Shown here: one piece after another, positions 1 to 14,221 of the stretch
How positions within the stretch are numbered: the first letter of the stretch is position 1
Layout of the letters: each line of letters begins with the position of its first letter
From: Microglena sp. YARC
Taxonomy: Eukaryota > Chlorophyta > Chlorophyceae > Chlamydomonadales > Chlamydomonadaceae
Direction: 5' to 3'
Length of the DNA: 64,000 nucleotides
NCBI GenBank assembly: GCA_022414725.1
Contig: JAJSRW010002160.1
Span: 1 to 64,000 of the forward strand
Translations under genes and position numbers: made by a program
The notes under the pieces: model-generated
Told to the model about the DNA's origin: nothing
Database searches by the model: none
What the model saw: only the letters and a program-made list of their open reading frames with translations

Positions 1-766
1 AAAAGAGAGAGATAGTGTGTAGGGGAGCATGCAGTGAGTGAAAATTCTTTACTCGATTGGAGAAGAAAGGAATTGGGTTCTTGCCACCAGTTTGAGCAGT
101 AGCAGAAGGCGGTGCAAGCCGCTGCCTGAGTCGATGCACTCACCATCGGGCACAAGACTTGGACCAGGGTTGCCGCCTACGGGGGGTCAGATGTTAGGGT
201 GAGGGTTAGAAGAGGTGGTGCAAATGCTCGTCGCGTATAGGTCATGGAGTCGATCGATAGCTGGAGTCAGTAAGACTTGGACCGATGAGAAGAGGATTAT
301 AGATAGAGAGGAGCACATGTGTATGATGATTGAGACCATAGCACCGGCCGCTCTGTGCTCTCTGTATGTGCCTCATCAAAAGAGGTATCCGAGGTGTCGT
401 ACGGTAGAAGATAGCTGCGTGTACGCTCACGATACAATATAGAAGGCATACTTGTAACTGAGCACATACTCTCTCTCTCTATGATGGGCACTCATAGAGA
501 GTTTGACCGAGCCGAGATCGCCGGGTAGGTATGTTATCAGAGTTAATCGAGAAGGTTCAACGAGCTCCGCGCCGCTATGCCCGAAGTTGAGTCTATGCAC
601 TCCCACGGGGCACAAGACGTTGAACCAGTGTTGGATAAGTGGCTGGACGCCGTTGAGGAGAGATTAGGCTCGTGAGAGGCGCGCACGCGCTCGCGCTCGA
701 GTATTATTGAGTATGCTCGGAGGAGGGGTCGTCAGAGGTTCATTGAATGTGCAGGTGTACAATTAT

Positions 767-970
767 TAGCGCCGCACACTCGCCAAATGCATATATGTTG
801 ACAGTCAAGACGAGGGTATGATAATCTATTGATAATCAAACAAAAATCATATGATTTCATATACATGAGTATGATCGCCCAGGTCCAAGTTTACCTAGTC
901 AGAACACCGGCATCATATGAATATCATATGATACATGACTATTCATAGTGTAATCAATTGCCGACCCCTA
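767..970. mobile_element. MITE, family 2, noisy left copy
   Basis: Same insertion as 15,349-15,537 with inserted bases throughout. Confidence 0.6.
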
Positions 971-1526
971 AAAATTAACTGTTGAGTGGAGTTGCAGATT
1001 GGCACAAATTTCGTTTAAGGGGGGTAAAAGCAGCCACATACTCCATAACATGTGGGTAATGAAGTCGGTAGATACGGCATTAAGGGGGGTTAAGCAGGCA
1101 CATACCCCATAGATGTGGCATTGAAGTGGTAGATAGGCAATTCTGGGGGGTTAAAGCCAGCAGAATTGGCATTGAGTGGTACAGTGGAAGCGATGCAGAA
1201 AGTGGCGAAGATTGTTCCGCACGGAAAGCGACAAGGTATGGGCACGGGAGAAAAAAAAAAAAAGGCGCGGAGGCAAAAAACCTCCCCCTTCTTAAACCGC
1301 TTGGGTTAAGCTGGCTGATCACTGTCTGGCACACCAGAGTAGCATAGTGCGTTCAATGATGATCGATTCCCCACCTGGTAAGCGCTGATCACATGTACTG
1401 CACACCTGAGTGCATAGTCGTTCGATGATGATTAGATTCCCTTAACTGGTAAGCGCTGTGATGCACTGTCTGGCACAGCCAGAGGTAAGCAAATTAGCCG
1501 TTCGATGGATGGATGATTCCCCTTAC

Positions 1527-1713
1527 CTGTAAGCTACTGATCACTGTCTGGCACAGACCAGGTAGCATAGTCGTTTGATACAAGGGAGTTGGCGGGCAGA
1601 GAGTGTAGTTTAGCGTTTTGTAGGCGGCTTTGTCTGGGCGCGGGCCGCAACGTCGCTTCTAGGAATGCCTTCGCTGTAGGCGACCATTCGCAGCTTTCGC
1701 GTCAATGTGCCAG
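1527..1713 (-). CDS. CVNH-like exon E19, left noisy copy
   Basis: Same exon with scattered insertions (for example GCGGGCCGCAACGTCGC for GCGCCGCACGTCGC), ~7 nt longer and frame-broken. Most likely sequencing error at the contig end. Confidence 0.4.
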
Positions 1714-2365
1714 CTAGGTGCAGGACGAGGGGAGAGAGGGTTGATGTTGGTAAGTGGGTGAGAGGGTGGGGAAGTTGATGTGGGTGATGCGGTGGAGAGG
1801 CTTTGATGGTGGGTGATGTGGGTGATGTGGGTGAGAGGTTGATGTGGGTGAGGTGGGTGGGAGAGGGTGAGTGGGTGGAGAGTTCAACGGGGGCAATGGA
1901 GCTAGGCACCGCAGTCCAACGTACAGCCCACCTATATCAGCACTTGGAGACAGCATCAGCAGTCCACCCTACAGTCCACCCATATCACACTTGGGAAGAC
2001 AGCATCTGCAGGCCCACCTATATACGACTTGGAGACAGCAATCAGCAGTCCACCTTATATCACACTTGGAGAGAGCACAGCAGTTCCACCCTATACACAC
2101 TTGGAGACCAGCTATCTGCAGCTCCACCTATATCACACTTGGAGACAGCTATCCGCATGCAGTCCACGCTATATCACACTTGCAGACAGGCTGTCTGCAG
2201 TCCATCTATATCCACTTGGAGACAGCTATCAGCAGTTCACCTATAATCACATTAAAGACCGCTTCATCTGCAGTCCACCTATATCTCACACTTAAAGACA
2301 GCTTATCTGCAGTCTGCACCTATATCACCTTGGAGACAGCTATCTGCAGTCCATCTGTATCATAC

Positions 2366-2574
2366 CTGGGAGATTCCTGGGGTCAATAGTGACGCAGCTC
2401 AGCTCGTTGCCAATGTTGGGTGAGAGCAGATCCGGAGTGGCCGCCAGAGTGTAGTGTCGATAGTGGACAGCTGCTGCCCCCCAGAAGAGGTTGAGGCCGC
2501 CGCCTCTATTGCCGTCAGCACTGTGCCTGACCAGACATCGGGCTGCCGGGCTGCGTACTACGTATGCCAGGAGC
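2366..2574 (-). CDS. CVNH-like exon E18, left noisy copy
   Basis: Same exon with many insertions; the N-terminal edge is barely recognisable (GCCAGGAGCAATGCAG). The donor CCCAG|GTATGA is intact at the low-coordinate end. Only useful as evidence for a third copy of the block. Confidence 0.35.
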
Positions 2575-3256
2575 AATGCAGCAAGATGAGCGGTTGAGAG
2601 GTTTGCACTAGTTTAGGTGTTTAACCGCCGCGCAGACTAGATGAGCAGTTGAGAGGTGCGCAACTACTTTAGGGTTTAGCCGCCTGCACGCTGAGCGGGT
2701 TGAGCACGCGTTCGCAGAAGAGTGTGGACACCTAGTTTAGGGTTTAGCCGCCTGATGACGCCGGTGCTATTGTCACACGGCTGGCTGCAGCCTACGTTTC
2801 AGGGTTGTCAGAGGCCGCTGCCGCTGGTGCGGTTGAGAGGTGAGTGCCTAGTTTAGGGTTTTAATCCGGCCTGCCGCTAGATTGAGCGGTTGAGAGGTGT
2901 GCAACTAGAGGGTTAGATAATTAGCCGCCTGCAGCAAGTTGAGTGATTGATGAGGTTTGCACTAGTCTTCCTTACTGTGCAATCCACACCACACCCAGTC
3001 AACCACGTGCTCACATGACCACCCGCACACCCACACGTCAACACGCAACCACACCACCCATATGCCAACCGCGAGTTGGTGTTATCATGGATTAGCCAGT
3101 GGTTGTTGGTGATTGTCACACAGTGCATTTGAATTCTAACCCAGCCTCAGTGTTCCCTTAATGAGTATCCATAAAAGATTTACTCATTACTTTATAAAAT
3201 CCCCTCATTATTAATGTTGATAATATCACCAATTGTTTCAAATGGCAGTGTGTTGT

Positions 3257-3406
3257 CAGGGTAATTCAAAGCGCTGCGCGCTTTTTTGCCAAATCCCCAT
3301 TGTGGGCGCTGCAAGCAATTTTTGCCGCTTTTTGCACTATAAAAGCGCAGAATTTTTTTGTTTTCAAGTGTGGCTAAAGCGCTGGCCAATTTGGCAAGTA
3401 CCACTG
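3257..3406. mobile_element. hAT-type MITE, family 1, short form, noisy copy
   Basis: Same insertion as 17,582-17,717, about 14 nt longer through one-base insertions. Confidence 0.65.
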
Positions 3407-3882
3407 GTGTGTGGTATTTTTTTGGCCGGCTCCAGGTGGCCCCCCCGAGAGCTTGGAAGCCTACCTATATTCAACTAACTGTCCTCGCAATAACCAACTG
3501 GCTTCGGTGCGCTCGATTCCGTTGCGGACACTCTCCGCCAATTTTCCCGCGTCGCTTGCGGACCTGCCTAGGACTTGCTAATCCCCCCCCCCCCCCCCCC
3601 CCCCCACACAACACACACGTTGGTTAAGTGTGGGGGGGAGAATAAGACTTCAGACCCGCGGCGATTTTGAACCGTTTTATAACTTTAGAGCGTACCTCCA
3701 TATATTGACCGGCGAATTCGATGAGCGCACCATTTCCCCGACTGTTCCCGATCTTCTGTTTGGTAGGGCTTGGTGGGCTGCACAATTCGATGAGCCGCAC
3801 CATTTCCGACTAGGAATCTGTTTGTGGGCTTGGTTGGGCTGTACAATTCCTTGTGACAGCTTGCCCCCCCCCCCCGTCCTAC

Positions 3883-4073
3883 CTGGAAGGCCGGGCCGCC
3901 CATGCTGTTGCCAGATTAAAGTTTGTGGCCCTCATTTGGTGACGATGGCATTCTCAAGCACACAGCGCGTAGTTCAAGCCGGACACCCGCATTGTTCGAG
4001 AGACCATAATACGCTTCTAGATATTGGCCTCCTTGTACGACTGGGGGCAGGCAGCTCTGCACCAATGAGCCCC
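3883..4073 (-). CDS. CVNH-like exon E17, left noisy copy
   Basis: Same exon as 18,162-18,341 but ~11 nt longer through scattered one-base insertions that break the frame (for example GGGCCGCC for GGCCGCC). Splice edges are still visible. The breaks are most likely base-calling errors near the contig end. Confidence 0.45.
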
Positions 4074-7000
4074 CTGTTAAATGTTGAGAGGTAACGGGTG
4101 AGTGATGTTGGAATGCGATGTACCTGGTTGGTATGGATGTTGATGTAGCAGTTTGTTTGGATGTTGGTGTGTTTCTTGTGGTATGGATGTTCTGTTGTAT
4201 GGATGTAGCTGTTGGGTATGGGATGTACGCTGTTGGTATGGTTGATGTAGCTGTTGAGGTTATGGATGTAGCTCTTGGTATGGATGTTAAATGTAGCTGT
4301 TGGTATGGATGTAGCTCTTGGTATGGCTGTTAATGTAGCTGTTGGTATGGATGTAGATGTTGGTAGTGTTAAGTGTAGCTGTGGTTGTATGGGAATGTAG
4401 CTGTAGGTATGGATGTTAGCTCTTGGTATGGATGTTTAATGTAAGCTGTTTGGTAGCTGGATGTAGCTCGCTTTGGTATGGGTGCTAATTGTAGCTGTTG
4501 GTATGGATGTAGATATTGGTATGGATGTTAAATGTAGCTGTTGGTTATGGGAAGCTGTTGGATGGATGTTGATGTACTTTTTGTTTGTAGCCTGTTTGGT
4601 CATGTTAATGTAAGCTGTTGGTATGGATGTAGCTGTTGGTATGGATGTTAATGTAGCTGTTGTATGGATGTAGCTCTTGTATGTTCGGTATGGGTTTGTT
4701 TGGATGTAGCTGTTGGTAATGTGTTAGTAGCTGTTGGTGTGGATGGTTGTTATGTAGTAATGTAGCTGTTGATATTGGAATGTATCTTGGATGTGTTGAT
4801 GTCCTGTTTGTTTGGATGTAGCTGTTGGTATGGATTTAATGTCTGTTGGTAGGTGTAGCTGTTGGTATGGATGTTAATGTGCTGTTGGTATGGATGTTAA
4901 GACGCTAGCTGTTGGTATGGATGTAGCTCTTGGTAGTAGTGTTGATGGTAGCGTTTTGGGATGTATTTAAGCTGTTGGTATGGATGTTGATTGTAGCTGT
5001 TTGGTTAATGGATGTAGCTGTTGGTATGGATGTTATGTAGCTGTTGGTATGGGAGTAATGTATTGGTATGGATGTAATATGTAGCTGTTGGTATGGAATG
5101 AGCTAGCTTGGGTGGTGGATGTTTAATGTAGTTGGTATGGATGTAGCTGTTGGTATGGATGTTAAATGTACTGTTGGTATGGATGTTGTAGGATTAACTG
5201 TTGATGGATGTTAAATGTGGTAGCTCGTTTGGTACATGTGATGTAGCTGTTGGTATGGATGTTAATGTAGCTGTTGGTATGATGTAGCTGTTGGTATGGC
5301 ATGTAAGCTGTTGGTATGCTGTTGGTCAGTAGCTGTTGGTATGTGTTATGATGTAACTGTTGGTATGGAATGCTATTGTTGTTGTGTGGTGGGAACAAGA
5401 AAAGAAGCGAGTTAGCGGTGGTTGCGTGGACTGCAATAGTGTGATATAAGGATATGATTCAATTGCTTATTGGATAGATGGTGTTTCTTGGCGTCGGAGA
5501 AACGTTGACTCTGTGTGGAAGAGACCTGTTGACTCATATTTCATGTGGTTTGTTGGTGGGGTGAATGAAGGTGGGAAAATGGCAGTAACGTCTAGTGGTG
5601 GGGAAAAGAAAAGAAAAGCCAGTACCCCTAGTCAAGCGTGATTTAAGGAAGCCAGTCTCATTGTGGTCAAGTGTTGCGATGGGTGTGGGTGGTTGTGATG
5701 GAGGAGGTGTGGCGGGGTCTGGTGGTGAGATTACAGGAGTGGTGGGAGAAAGCCTTGAAAGCTGAATCTGAGTGGTAGGGAGCTTGGAAGCTTGAGTGGA
5801 GTATGGGAACAATATGTTCATGGTGTGGGGAATGGCTTTCGGGGGTGGCGTGGATGGGTGGTGAATGTGGGTGGATGGTGGTGTTGGGTGATGGCATGTT
5901 CAGCGGGTGGGGGATTGGCATTTCCAGGGGTGGATGTGGATGGGTGGGGTGGCACCTGTTACCATGTGGGTAGGAATGCTGCAACAAAATGTTTTGCTAG
6001 GGTGGGGTGAGGTAGGGAAGCTGTTTTACGTGGGACGTGGTAAGACGTGTATTATAAACTAGGCCACAAGTAAGGTCTGCCAGAAAAGCAAAAACAGTAC
6101 CAAAAGTACATAAAATACATAAAATGCCAATTGTTCTGTGCTGCAGAGGAAAGTACCAAGGCATGCCTTCCTAGGACCTCCGGAGTGGTGATCTAATGGA
6201 CTTGTTGCGAAAAACAAAAAGCAAAAATCAAGCAAAGACAATACATTAAATGCATAAAAGAATGCCAATTGTTGTGTACTGCAGAGGCGAGTACCAAGGC
6301 ATGCTTCCTTGAAGACCTCCGAAGTGGTGGCTCCCGATGGACCTGGCTAAGCGCAAAATTACCTAAAATCAAACAAAAAAACAATACCTAGAAAACGCTA
6401 CAAATACCTAAATACCTGAAATACCTAAAATTCAAGCATAACTATGAACTAAAATACAAGCAAAACAAGAAATTCAAGCAAAACAGTACCTAAAAATACA
6501 TAAACTGCCAATTGTTCTGTGCTTGCAAAGAAGTACCAAGGCATGCCTTCCTAGGACCTCCGGAGTGATGATCCTGATGAACTTGTTGCGAAAAACAAAA
6601 ATACCGAAAAAATTCAAGCAAAAACAATAACTAAACTACATATTAACAATCAAGCAAAACAGCACCCGAAGTACATAAAATACATAAAATAGCAATTGTT
6701 GTGGTGCTGCAGAGGAAGTACCAAGGCATGCCTTCCTAGGACCTCCGAAGTGGTGATCCCGATGGACCTGATGCCCAGGGGGTAAAAAATACCTTAAATC
6801 AAAGCAAAACAATACCCAAAATATATGTAATCAAGCAAAAGGAAGCCTTAAATCTGCTTAAATGCAAAAATCAAGCAAAAACAATACCCTAAAATATATG
6901 TAATCAAGCAAAAGGAAGCCTTAAATCTGCTGAAATGCAAAATCAAGCAAAAAATCATTACCCCAAATACATAAAAAACCTAAAATGCCTTTAAATGCCT

Positions 7001-9022
7001 TAAACGCCTAAAATACCATTGTTCTGTACTGCAGCAGGGAAGTACCAAGGCATGCCTTTCCTATTGATCTCCGAAAGTGGGGATCCGGATGGGCCAGATG
7101 CCAAGGGCACTGTTGGTGACTTTGGCAGGACCATTGATATGCCTGGGGACAAGAACAAGATCAGAAAGTGATCGAGCATGAAAGATTCTTCTTCTTCCCT
7201 CTTCTCTTTCTCCTTCTAAGATCAAGAAGTGATCGAGCATGAAAAGATTCTTCTTCTTCTTCTTCTTCTTCTTCATCTTCTTCTTTTCTTCTGCTTCTTC
7301 TTTTACTTCTTTCTCTTTCTCCTTCTAAGATCAAGAAGTGACTCGAGCATGAAAGATTCTTCTTCTTCTTCTCTCTTCTTGCTTCTTCTTCTTCTTCTTC
7401 TTCTTCTTCTCTTTTCTCCTTCTAAGATCAAGAGTGTAGATGCTTCAAGCATTGAAAGTCACTGCAGAGTGGCTTGGTCTGGGATAGGCCTGGCTTGGCC
7501 CCTCAAGCATTGAAAGTTACTGGCATAGTGGCTTGGTCTGGATAGGCCTGGCTTGGCCCTGAAGCATTGAAAGTCACTGCAGAGTGCTTTGGCCTGGATA
7601 GGCCTGGCTTGGCCCTCAAGCCTTGAAAGTCACTGCAGAGTGGTTTGGCCTGGATAGCCTGGCTTGGCCCTCAAGCATTGAAAGTCACTGCAGAATGGCT
7701 TGGTCTGGATAGGCCTGGGTCTTGGCCCTGAAGCATTGAAAGTCACTGCAGAATGGCTTGGTCTGGATAGGCCTGGCTTGGCCCTGAAGCACACCGCCTG
7801 AAAGCATTGAAAGTCACTGCAGAGTGGCTTGGCCTGGATAGGCCCTGGCTTGGCCCTAAAGCATTGAAAGTAACTGCAGAGTGGGCTTGGTCCGGATAGG
7901 CCTGGCTTGGCCCTCAAGGCATTTGAAATTCACTGCAGGCAGTGGCTTGGTCTGGATAGGCCTGGCTTGGCCCTCAAGCATTGAAAGGTCACTGCAGCAG
8001 TCAGCATGGCTTGGCCCTGGTTTAGGCCTGGCTTGGCCCTCAAGCATTGAAAAGTCACTGCAGAGTGGTTGGCCTGGTTAGGCCTGGCTTGGCCCTCAAA
8101 GCATTGGAAAGTCACTGCAGAGTGGCTTGGCCTGGTTAGGCCTGGCTTGGCCCCTCAAGCATTGAAGTCACTGCAGAATGGCTTGGCTTGGCTGTCATTG
8201 ATATGCCTGGGGACAAAAACAAGATTCAAGAAGTGATCGAGCATTGAAAGTCATTGCAAAATGGCTTGCCTGGGTAGGCCTGGCTTGGGGCGACAAGAAC
8301 AAGATCAAGAAGTGCTCAAGCATTGACCAGTCATTGCAGAATGGCTTGGCCTGATAAGGCCTGGCCTGGCGACATGAACAAGATCAAGAAGTGCTCAAGC
8401 ATTGGAAGTCATTGCAGAAATGGCTTGGCCTGGTTAGGCCTGGCTTGGCGACAAGAACAAGATCAAGAAGTGAATCAAGCATTGGAAGTCGCTGCAGAAT
8501 GGCTTGGCCAGATAAGGCCTGGCCTGGCGACATGAACAAGGTCAAGAAGTGCTCAAGCATTGAAGTCATTCGCAGAATGGCTTGTCCTGGTTAGGCCCGG
8601 CCCCTGGCCTGGTCTATCAACAAGAACATGATCAAGAAGTGCTCAAGCATTGAAAGTCGCTGCAGAATGGCTTGGCCTGGTTAGGTCTGACTTGCGCTCA
8701 AACATTGGCAGGACCATTGACATGCCTGGCGACAAGAACAAGATCAAAATGTGATGGAGCATGAAAGAAAACAAGCGAACATTGGCGGGGAGTGTTGGCA
8801 ACGGAGCAACAGTTGACAACGATGGATCTAACCAAATCCAGTTAGTTATGGGAGCGTTGGCTGACGTGTCATGCTTCGTCTCGATCGTCGGTCGGACAGA
8901 CAATGGGGTGAATCTGGGGGCTCCCGCCCACGCAGGAGGGGGGGACTCAGCTAAAATAGGATAGATTATAAGGGGCTCATGGGGGCCTAGCAGCGAAAAA
9001 ATAATTAATTAGTGAAGCAGAG

Positions 9023-9221
9023 CAGGGTACTTCCATAGACCAAATTGGCCAGCGCTTTAGCGCACTTTGAAAAAAAACAAAACTGCGCTTTGAAGTGCGG
9101 AAAGCGCAAAAATTGCTTGCTGCGCCCAAAAGGGGGGTGCAAAAAAACTGTGCAAAACGTGCAGTGGGGCTCAAAAAGGCAGCGCGCCAGCGCGCAAAAG
9201 CACGCGCTTTGAAGTACCCTG
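9023..9221. mobile_element. hAT-type MITE, family 1, left-block copy
   Basis: Same insertion as 22,914-23,109, with a few extra A and G residues in homopolymers. Confidence 0.75.
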
Positions 9222-9915
9222 AAGCAGAGTGAAGCGAGCATTTTTGGAGGGAGGGTTGTTCGTTACATAAAACTCAGCAAATCATTGCCGAGACAGGAAT
9301 TTGAAATTGAAATTGTTACATCCGTGTAATACAGTTACTCACAGGAGTGAAGTTAAGGACACCATAGCGGAAGCCGGAGCTAGGTTATATAGTTTACCGT
9401 CAGGATACGGACAGCAGTACAGCCTGCCTACCATCAAATTGTATAACATAAGAAGCATGACTTTTGAAGGAAGGAGATTGTTACATACTCAGCAAAAATC
9501 CAATGCCGAGACCATACAGCGACCGAGCAGCTGTTCAGTTGTATATACAGTAAGGGTATAGGAAAAAAAACTCAGAACCTGAGCATTGCATACTGTACTA
9601 ATAGCAAATTGTGTGCGTTTAAAGGGAAAGGGAAAATTGACGGATTTTCCGGCGATAGACCCCATCGAACCCCAGGACTGGCGAATCGGCGGAACATGGT
9701 TTCGCCCACCGTGGCGCACAGAGTGACCCCTCGGGTTACCCCGTTTTGGCGACAAGAAAAAGATCAAGAAGCCGCCAGGATTTGGTGTGTGTACCGCTGT
9801 ACCTCAGTTGTGTGTGTAGTTAGAGGCGTTACGGTAGTTGTCGGGGTTTTCCCCCATGGTTTAACCATCTCCGTCTTAGGCTGTGACATGTGTTTATAGA
9901 AGTACTTTTTCAAGG

Positions 9916-10112
9916 GTAATGATAAACGCCAGGTGAGGCGTCGTTGGTGTTAACGGAGCCCTTCGTGCGCGGGTGGGGAGCGGTCTCCTACCTCAACTGG
10001 ACAATCAAAGCTATCATCGCGGTTGACGACGACCTGCAACGCTAAGAGCGAGGAAGGGGGAGTCGAACCCCCGACTCTTCATTCTTATGCAATCTGGTCT
10101 ACTTCCAGACGA
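9916..10112 (-). mobile_element. tRNA-derived SINE, subfamily 1, left-block copy
   Basis: Copy of 23,780-23,972. Here the B box region reads GGGGGTTCGACTCCCCC, closer to the pol III consensus. Confidence 0.75.
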
Positions 10113-10913
10113 TTGTAAATCACTGAAAGAGGCTGCTAATTGTTATGGTACACCTTATTGGTCGTAACCATACTGACCTTGTATACGAGAACACCCGGGC
10201 CAGGTCTGTGACCCTGGACTGCAGGCCAGCTAGTGGCTGATATCATCAGCCAGCTATGGCTCATATATGGTAGCACAGGCAGGCCCTGTTGCCGCCGCCC
10301 CTGTTGGCTACTAGTATTGGCAAGTTCAGCTTGCCGCCCATCTTATCATATTGTAAATATACAGTGTCGCACCTACCGTGTCTCTGCCCCATCGTCTACA
10401 AGAAGCAGTAACAACAAAACTACTCGAGTCCACCTGCGTGGATGTAACGGCTACCTCTAGACCTCTTTCGAGTCCACCTGCGTGATGTAACGGCTACCTC
10501 TAGACCTCTATCGAGTCCCACCTGCGTGCATGTAACGGCTACCTCTAGACCTCTATCGAGTCTCCTCCTTTTCATGGAATGATACCTCTAGTTCTTCTCA
10601 TCTCCGGCGGGCGGGTGTTTGTAAGGGCAGGAGCTACCACTGTCAGCGGGTGAACTACAGACAAACGGATGCTATAATCGGCATCTAGATCTATATGCCG
10701 ATATAGCAAGACAGGAAGCCCTGGACTGCTTAGTGGCACCGTAATTTATTATCCTTTTTTTCTTCTTGTGACTTCTCATTTGTTAGCTTCTTACCTCCGC
10801 CACTGTAAGTCGTTGAGATCTGGGTCCCTGCTCTAGGGGGTTTAATACCTACGCCACCAAAACGGTGGTTGGGAGTTTGGTTTGTTTGTCAATCTACTAC
10901 ATCTAATATTATC

Positions 10914-11970
10914 ATGGAAGAGCTGGGTAGAACCCCGTTGTGTGTTTTGCTTGGCTTAAACAAGCTTAGCGCTTCTGGAACAAGACCATAAATAAAGAAC
11001 CTGAGGATCTTCATTAGAATGGCTCTTGAGGAATCTTTGATTCCAACACTGGCTGGGTTCATGACTTACGTTGTGCTCTCCACAAGCTAGGATACAGTAA
11101 AAAACCTCAACATTTTGGTGGCTGTCGATGTCGAAGGTATTATGTCTGAAGTTTTTGAGTCATGGAGGTTTAAGTACCCAAGTGACACCCAAGGCAGTCA
11201 GAAACATCCCTGATGAGAGAAGGGTTGGCTTTAAACGCCTCCGATACCAGAAAAATGGTTCGCAGCAACAGCAATGATGAGAATGGCTTGATTCCCTTTA
11301 TATCTGCCTTACATAAGCAGGAAATTGAAATTGAAATTGTTACATCCGTGTTATACGTTACTCACAGGACGTGAAGTTAAGGACACCATAGCGTAAGCCG
11401 GAGCTAGCTATAGTCACCGTTACATAAGTAGGATCAGATTCGTTATATAGCACAGTTTAGAAATGGGTTCCCATTCGGCTGAACACAGAAAGAATGAGTG
11501 TGGTGGATAGAGCACACATCCCCTCGTTCAACGAGAACACTGTCAAATGTGTGGGTTCGAAAGCCTGAGGATGAAATGCATATGTTTGAGTGCCCTTTTT
11601 ATAATGATATTCGCCTCCGCTACCAGAAGCTGTTTACAGATATTTATAGGCATGTCCATGAGGATACCGACTTAACCGTATGGAATGTTGAATTCTGCGA
11701 TTCCACATTCAGAACCTTTATGAATGGAAATGGCATTAAGACTTTCTGGAGCAACCTAGCCGACTATCTTTCTACTTGTATAAGAGCAAGACAGGAAGCC
11801 CTGGACTGCTTAGTGGCACCGTAATTTATTATCCCTTTTCTTCTTCTTGTGACTTCTCATTTGTTAGCTTCTTTACCTCCGCCACTGTAAGTGGTTGAGA
11901 TCTGGGTCCGGCTCTAAGGGGTTTAATACCTATGCAACCAAAACGGTGGTTGGGAGTTTGGTTTGTTTGT
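10914..11970 (+). pseudogene. LINE ORF2 C-terminus, left-block copy
   Basis: Copy of 24,767-25,816 with extra frameshifts from one-base insertions (for example AGAAAAATGG for AGAAATGG). Confidence 0.7.
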
Positions 11971-12846
11971 CCTCGATACACCCCTGATGTCATGGATTTT
12001 TTTTGCTTTGTGGGAAGCTTTTTCTTTTTGTTTAAAGCACAGCGTCTCATACACCATCGCGGTGTCAAGTAGACTTTAACATTTAATGTAATAGCATCCG
12101 TGTGCATGTAGTTTCACCTGCTGACAACCCCTATAACTGGTAGTCAGACTGTCGGCATCCAATGAATCATATGCATGATGACATGATATCGTATGATATT
12201 GAAATTGAAATTGTTAAATCCGTGTATGATAGATATCATATTTCCGTTCCCTACTTGTTTTGTAGTAGTCCCCCTTGTGAAAGCGGTTCAGGTTCAAAAT
12301 CCTGAGGGAGCGGTTCAGGGTGTATCAAACCGAGCAGCCAAATTGCTGGCTGACGCCATGTAACCTAGTTCAAGTTCAAGTTCAAGTTCAAGTCTTGAGG
12401 GAGCGGTTCAGGGTTTATCAGACCGAGCAGCCAAATTGCTGGCTGACGCTATGCAAGCAAGTTCAAGTACAAGTCTTTAGGGAGCGGTTCGGGGTTTAAC
12501 AATCAGTTTTAGTATTTAGCCCTTCAGTGGGAGTTGCAGGGCGGTCAATCTGAGTGCTATCGGCCCCCAGAAACGAGGTAGATGTGGTGAGCCCTCAGTC
12601 CAGCAGCTCCAGCGAATCCCCACTCGTGGCGTGGCCTGGGTTGCCTAGGCCCCGATCCTTCAGACTGGAGCAAGCATCAGCCATCGGGCAAGGAGACCTC
12701 CGATGTCCTATTATATCTTTTGTAGGAGTGGCAACGCCATTCGAACTGAATCCTTGGTGTCGCTGGTTTGTGCCCACCCCCTGTGGTGAAATCCCTTTAA
12801 CAACGGAAATAAAAACGGTCCACATCATCAATACCGTATCCCTTTT

Positions 12847-13048
12847 CGACGAAAAGGCTCGACGGTAGAGATCGTTGAAATTATGAAGGTGCGGTGTTCG
12901 AATCCCTACGGGTGCGCTTAAGTGTTCGCGATTGCTGTCCACCGCCATGGTAAGCTTTGTCCAGGTAAAGTAGCACCTCGTCCCCGACCGCCGGAAAGAC
13001 GGGCTTCCATAATGACACGCCCTCCCAGACGTCATCATCACATCACCA
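12847..13048 (+). mobile_element. tRNA-derived SINE, subfamily 2, left-block copy
   Basis: Copy of 26,688-26,888 with two or three extra bases. Confidence 0.65.
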
Positions 13049-14017
13049 GTGCTGTGACAAATGTTCAGTGCGGTAGGCATTACAATCATATACCGGTACA
13101 TGATGATGTGACAGATGTGACATTATATATGCATTAAACAATCATATACATGATGTTGTGACGGATGTTACGTAAGAGATGCATTAAACAATCATATACA
13201 TGACGTCCGCATGACGTTGTTACTTATGTTACGTACAAAGGGCGTTATGTATGCCTACACATGATGGGATCGATGTTAAGCCATGTTTACATACCAGGGG
13301 CGTTATACAGACCCATAAATGATGTTCTGACCGATGTTACATTGAAATTGAAATTGTTACATCCGTGTAATACAGTTACTCACAGGACGTGAAATTAAGG
13401 ACACCATAGCGGAAGCCGAAGTGCTCTTGTGACCGATGTTACATAAGAGAGGCGTAATACTGACTCACTCAGCAAATGAGTACCTGGTAATTCAGTAGCT
13501 GTCTGAGTCAGACAGTCTGACTCAGCAGGCAAGTAACTGTCAGACTTAACGGTAGAGAAGCTGTTGAGTAGCTGTCTGACTCAGCATGCAAGTAGCTATC
13601 GGACTTTTGCCTTAGCAGACGAGACTGCCCGAGTCTTTATTCACTGAAACACCAAGTCCAGGGTTGTTTGGGTTGTAGCCTTGGCATGCGCTGACCTGGG
13701 TTGCAAAGCAGAGTGTGTGGTTGAAAGTGTGCGTGGTGTAAGAAGTGGTAATGTGTTGTGTGGGTGGGTTCACGAGAAAGTGCCACGTTTGAGGTGTTCT
13801 TCTCCGACAGCACTATAAATAGGGCCAAACGCTTCGCTCTATAATGTTTAAACGGCTAAAGTTATATCCCTTCTTCTTCCACGAGAACTAGTTCAAGTCA
13901 TGAACTAGTTTAAGTCATGAACTAGTTCAAGTCATGAAGAAGCTCGTCAGTAACTAACTGATTAACTAACTAACTTCTTCCACGAGAACCAGTTCAAGTC
14001 ATGAAGAAGCTCGTCAG

Positions 14018-14050
<33 letters not shown>

Positions 14051-14221
14051 TCTTCCACTAACTAACTAGTTCAAGTCATGAAGAAGCTCGCCAGAGTGAG
14101 TGAGTGTGTAGGGGGAACCCACCAAGTCCCTGTAGCCTATTTGGCCTACCCCTGGACTGGAACATACATACACCCACTTGGGAATCCTCTAGTCAGAGCC
14201 TCCTTTTAGTGCTATCAGAAG

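Larger units (their letters stand above)
1..6083. repeat. Partial low-quality copy of the 13.8 kb tandem unit
   Basis: Collinear with 14,674-19,953 and 28,511-33,656, but crowded with one-base insertions and small duplications. It includes noisy versions of the three CVNH-like exons, of the 36-bp array (1.9-2.4 kb) and of the 18-bp GGTATGGATGTAGCTGTT array (about 4.1-5.4 kb). The end, GGTCTGCCAG at 6,074-6,083, matches the unit end at 19,953 and 33,656. The insertion-dominated difference looks like raw long-read error rather than biological decay. Confidence 0.8.
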
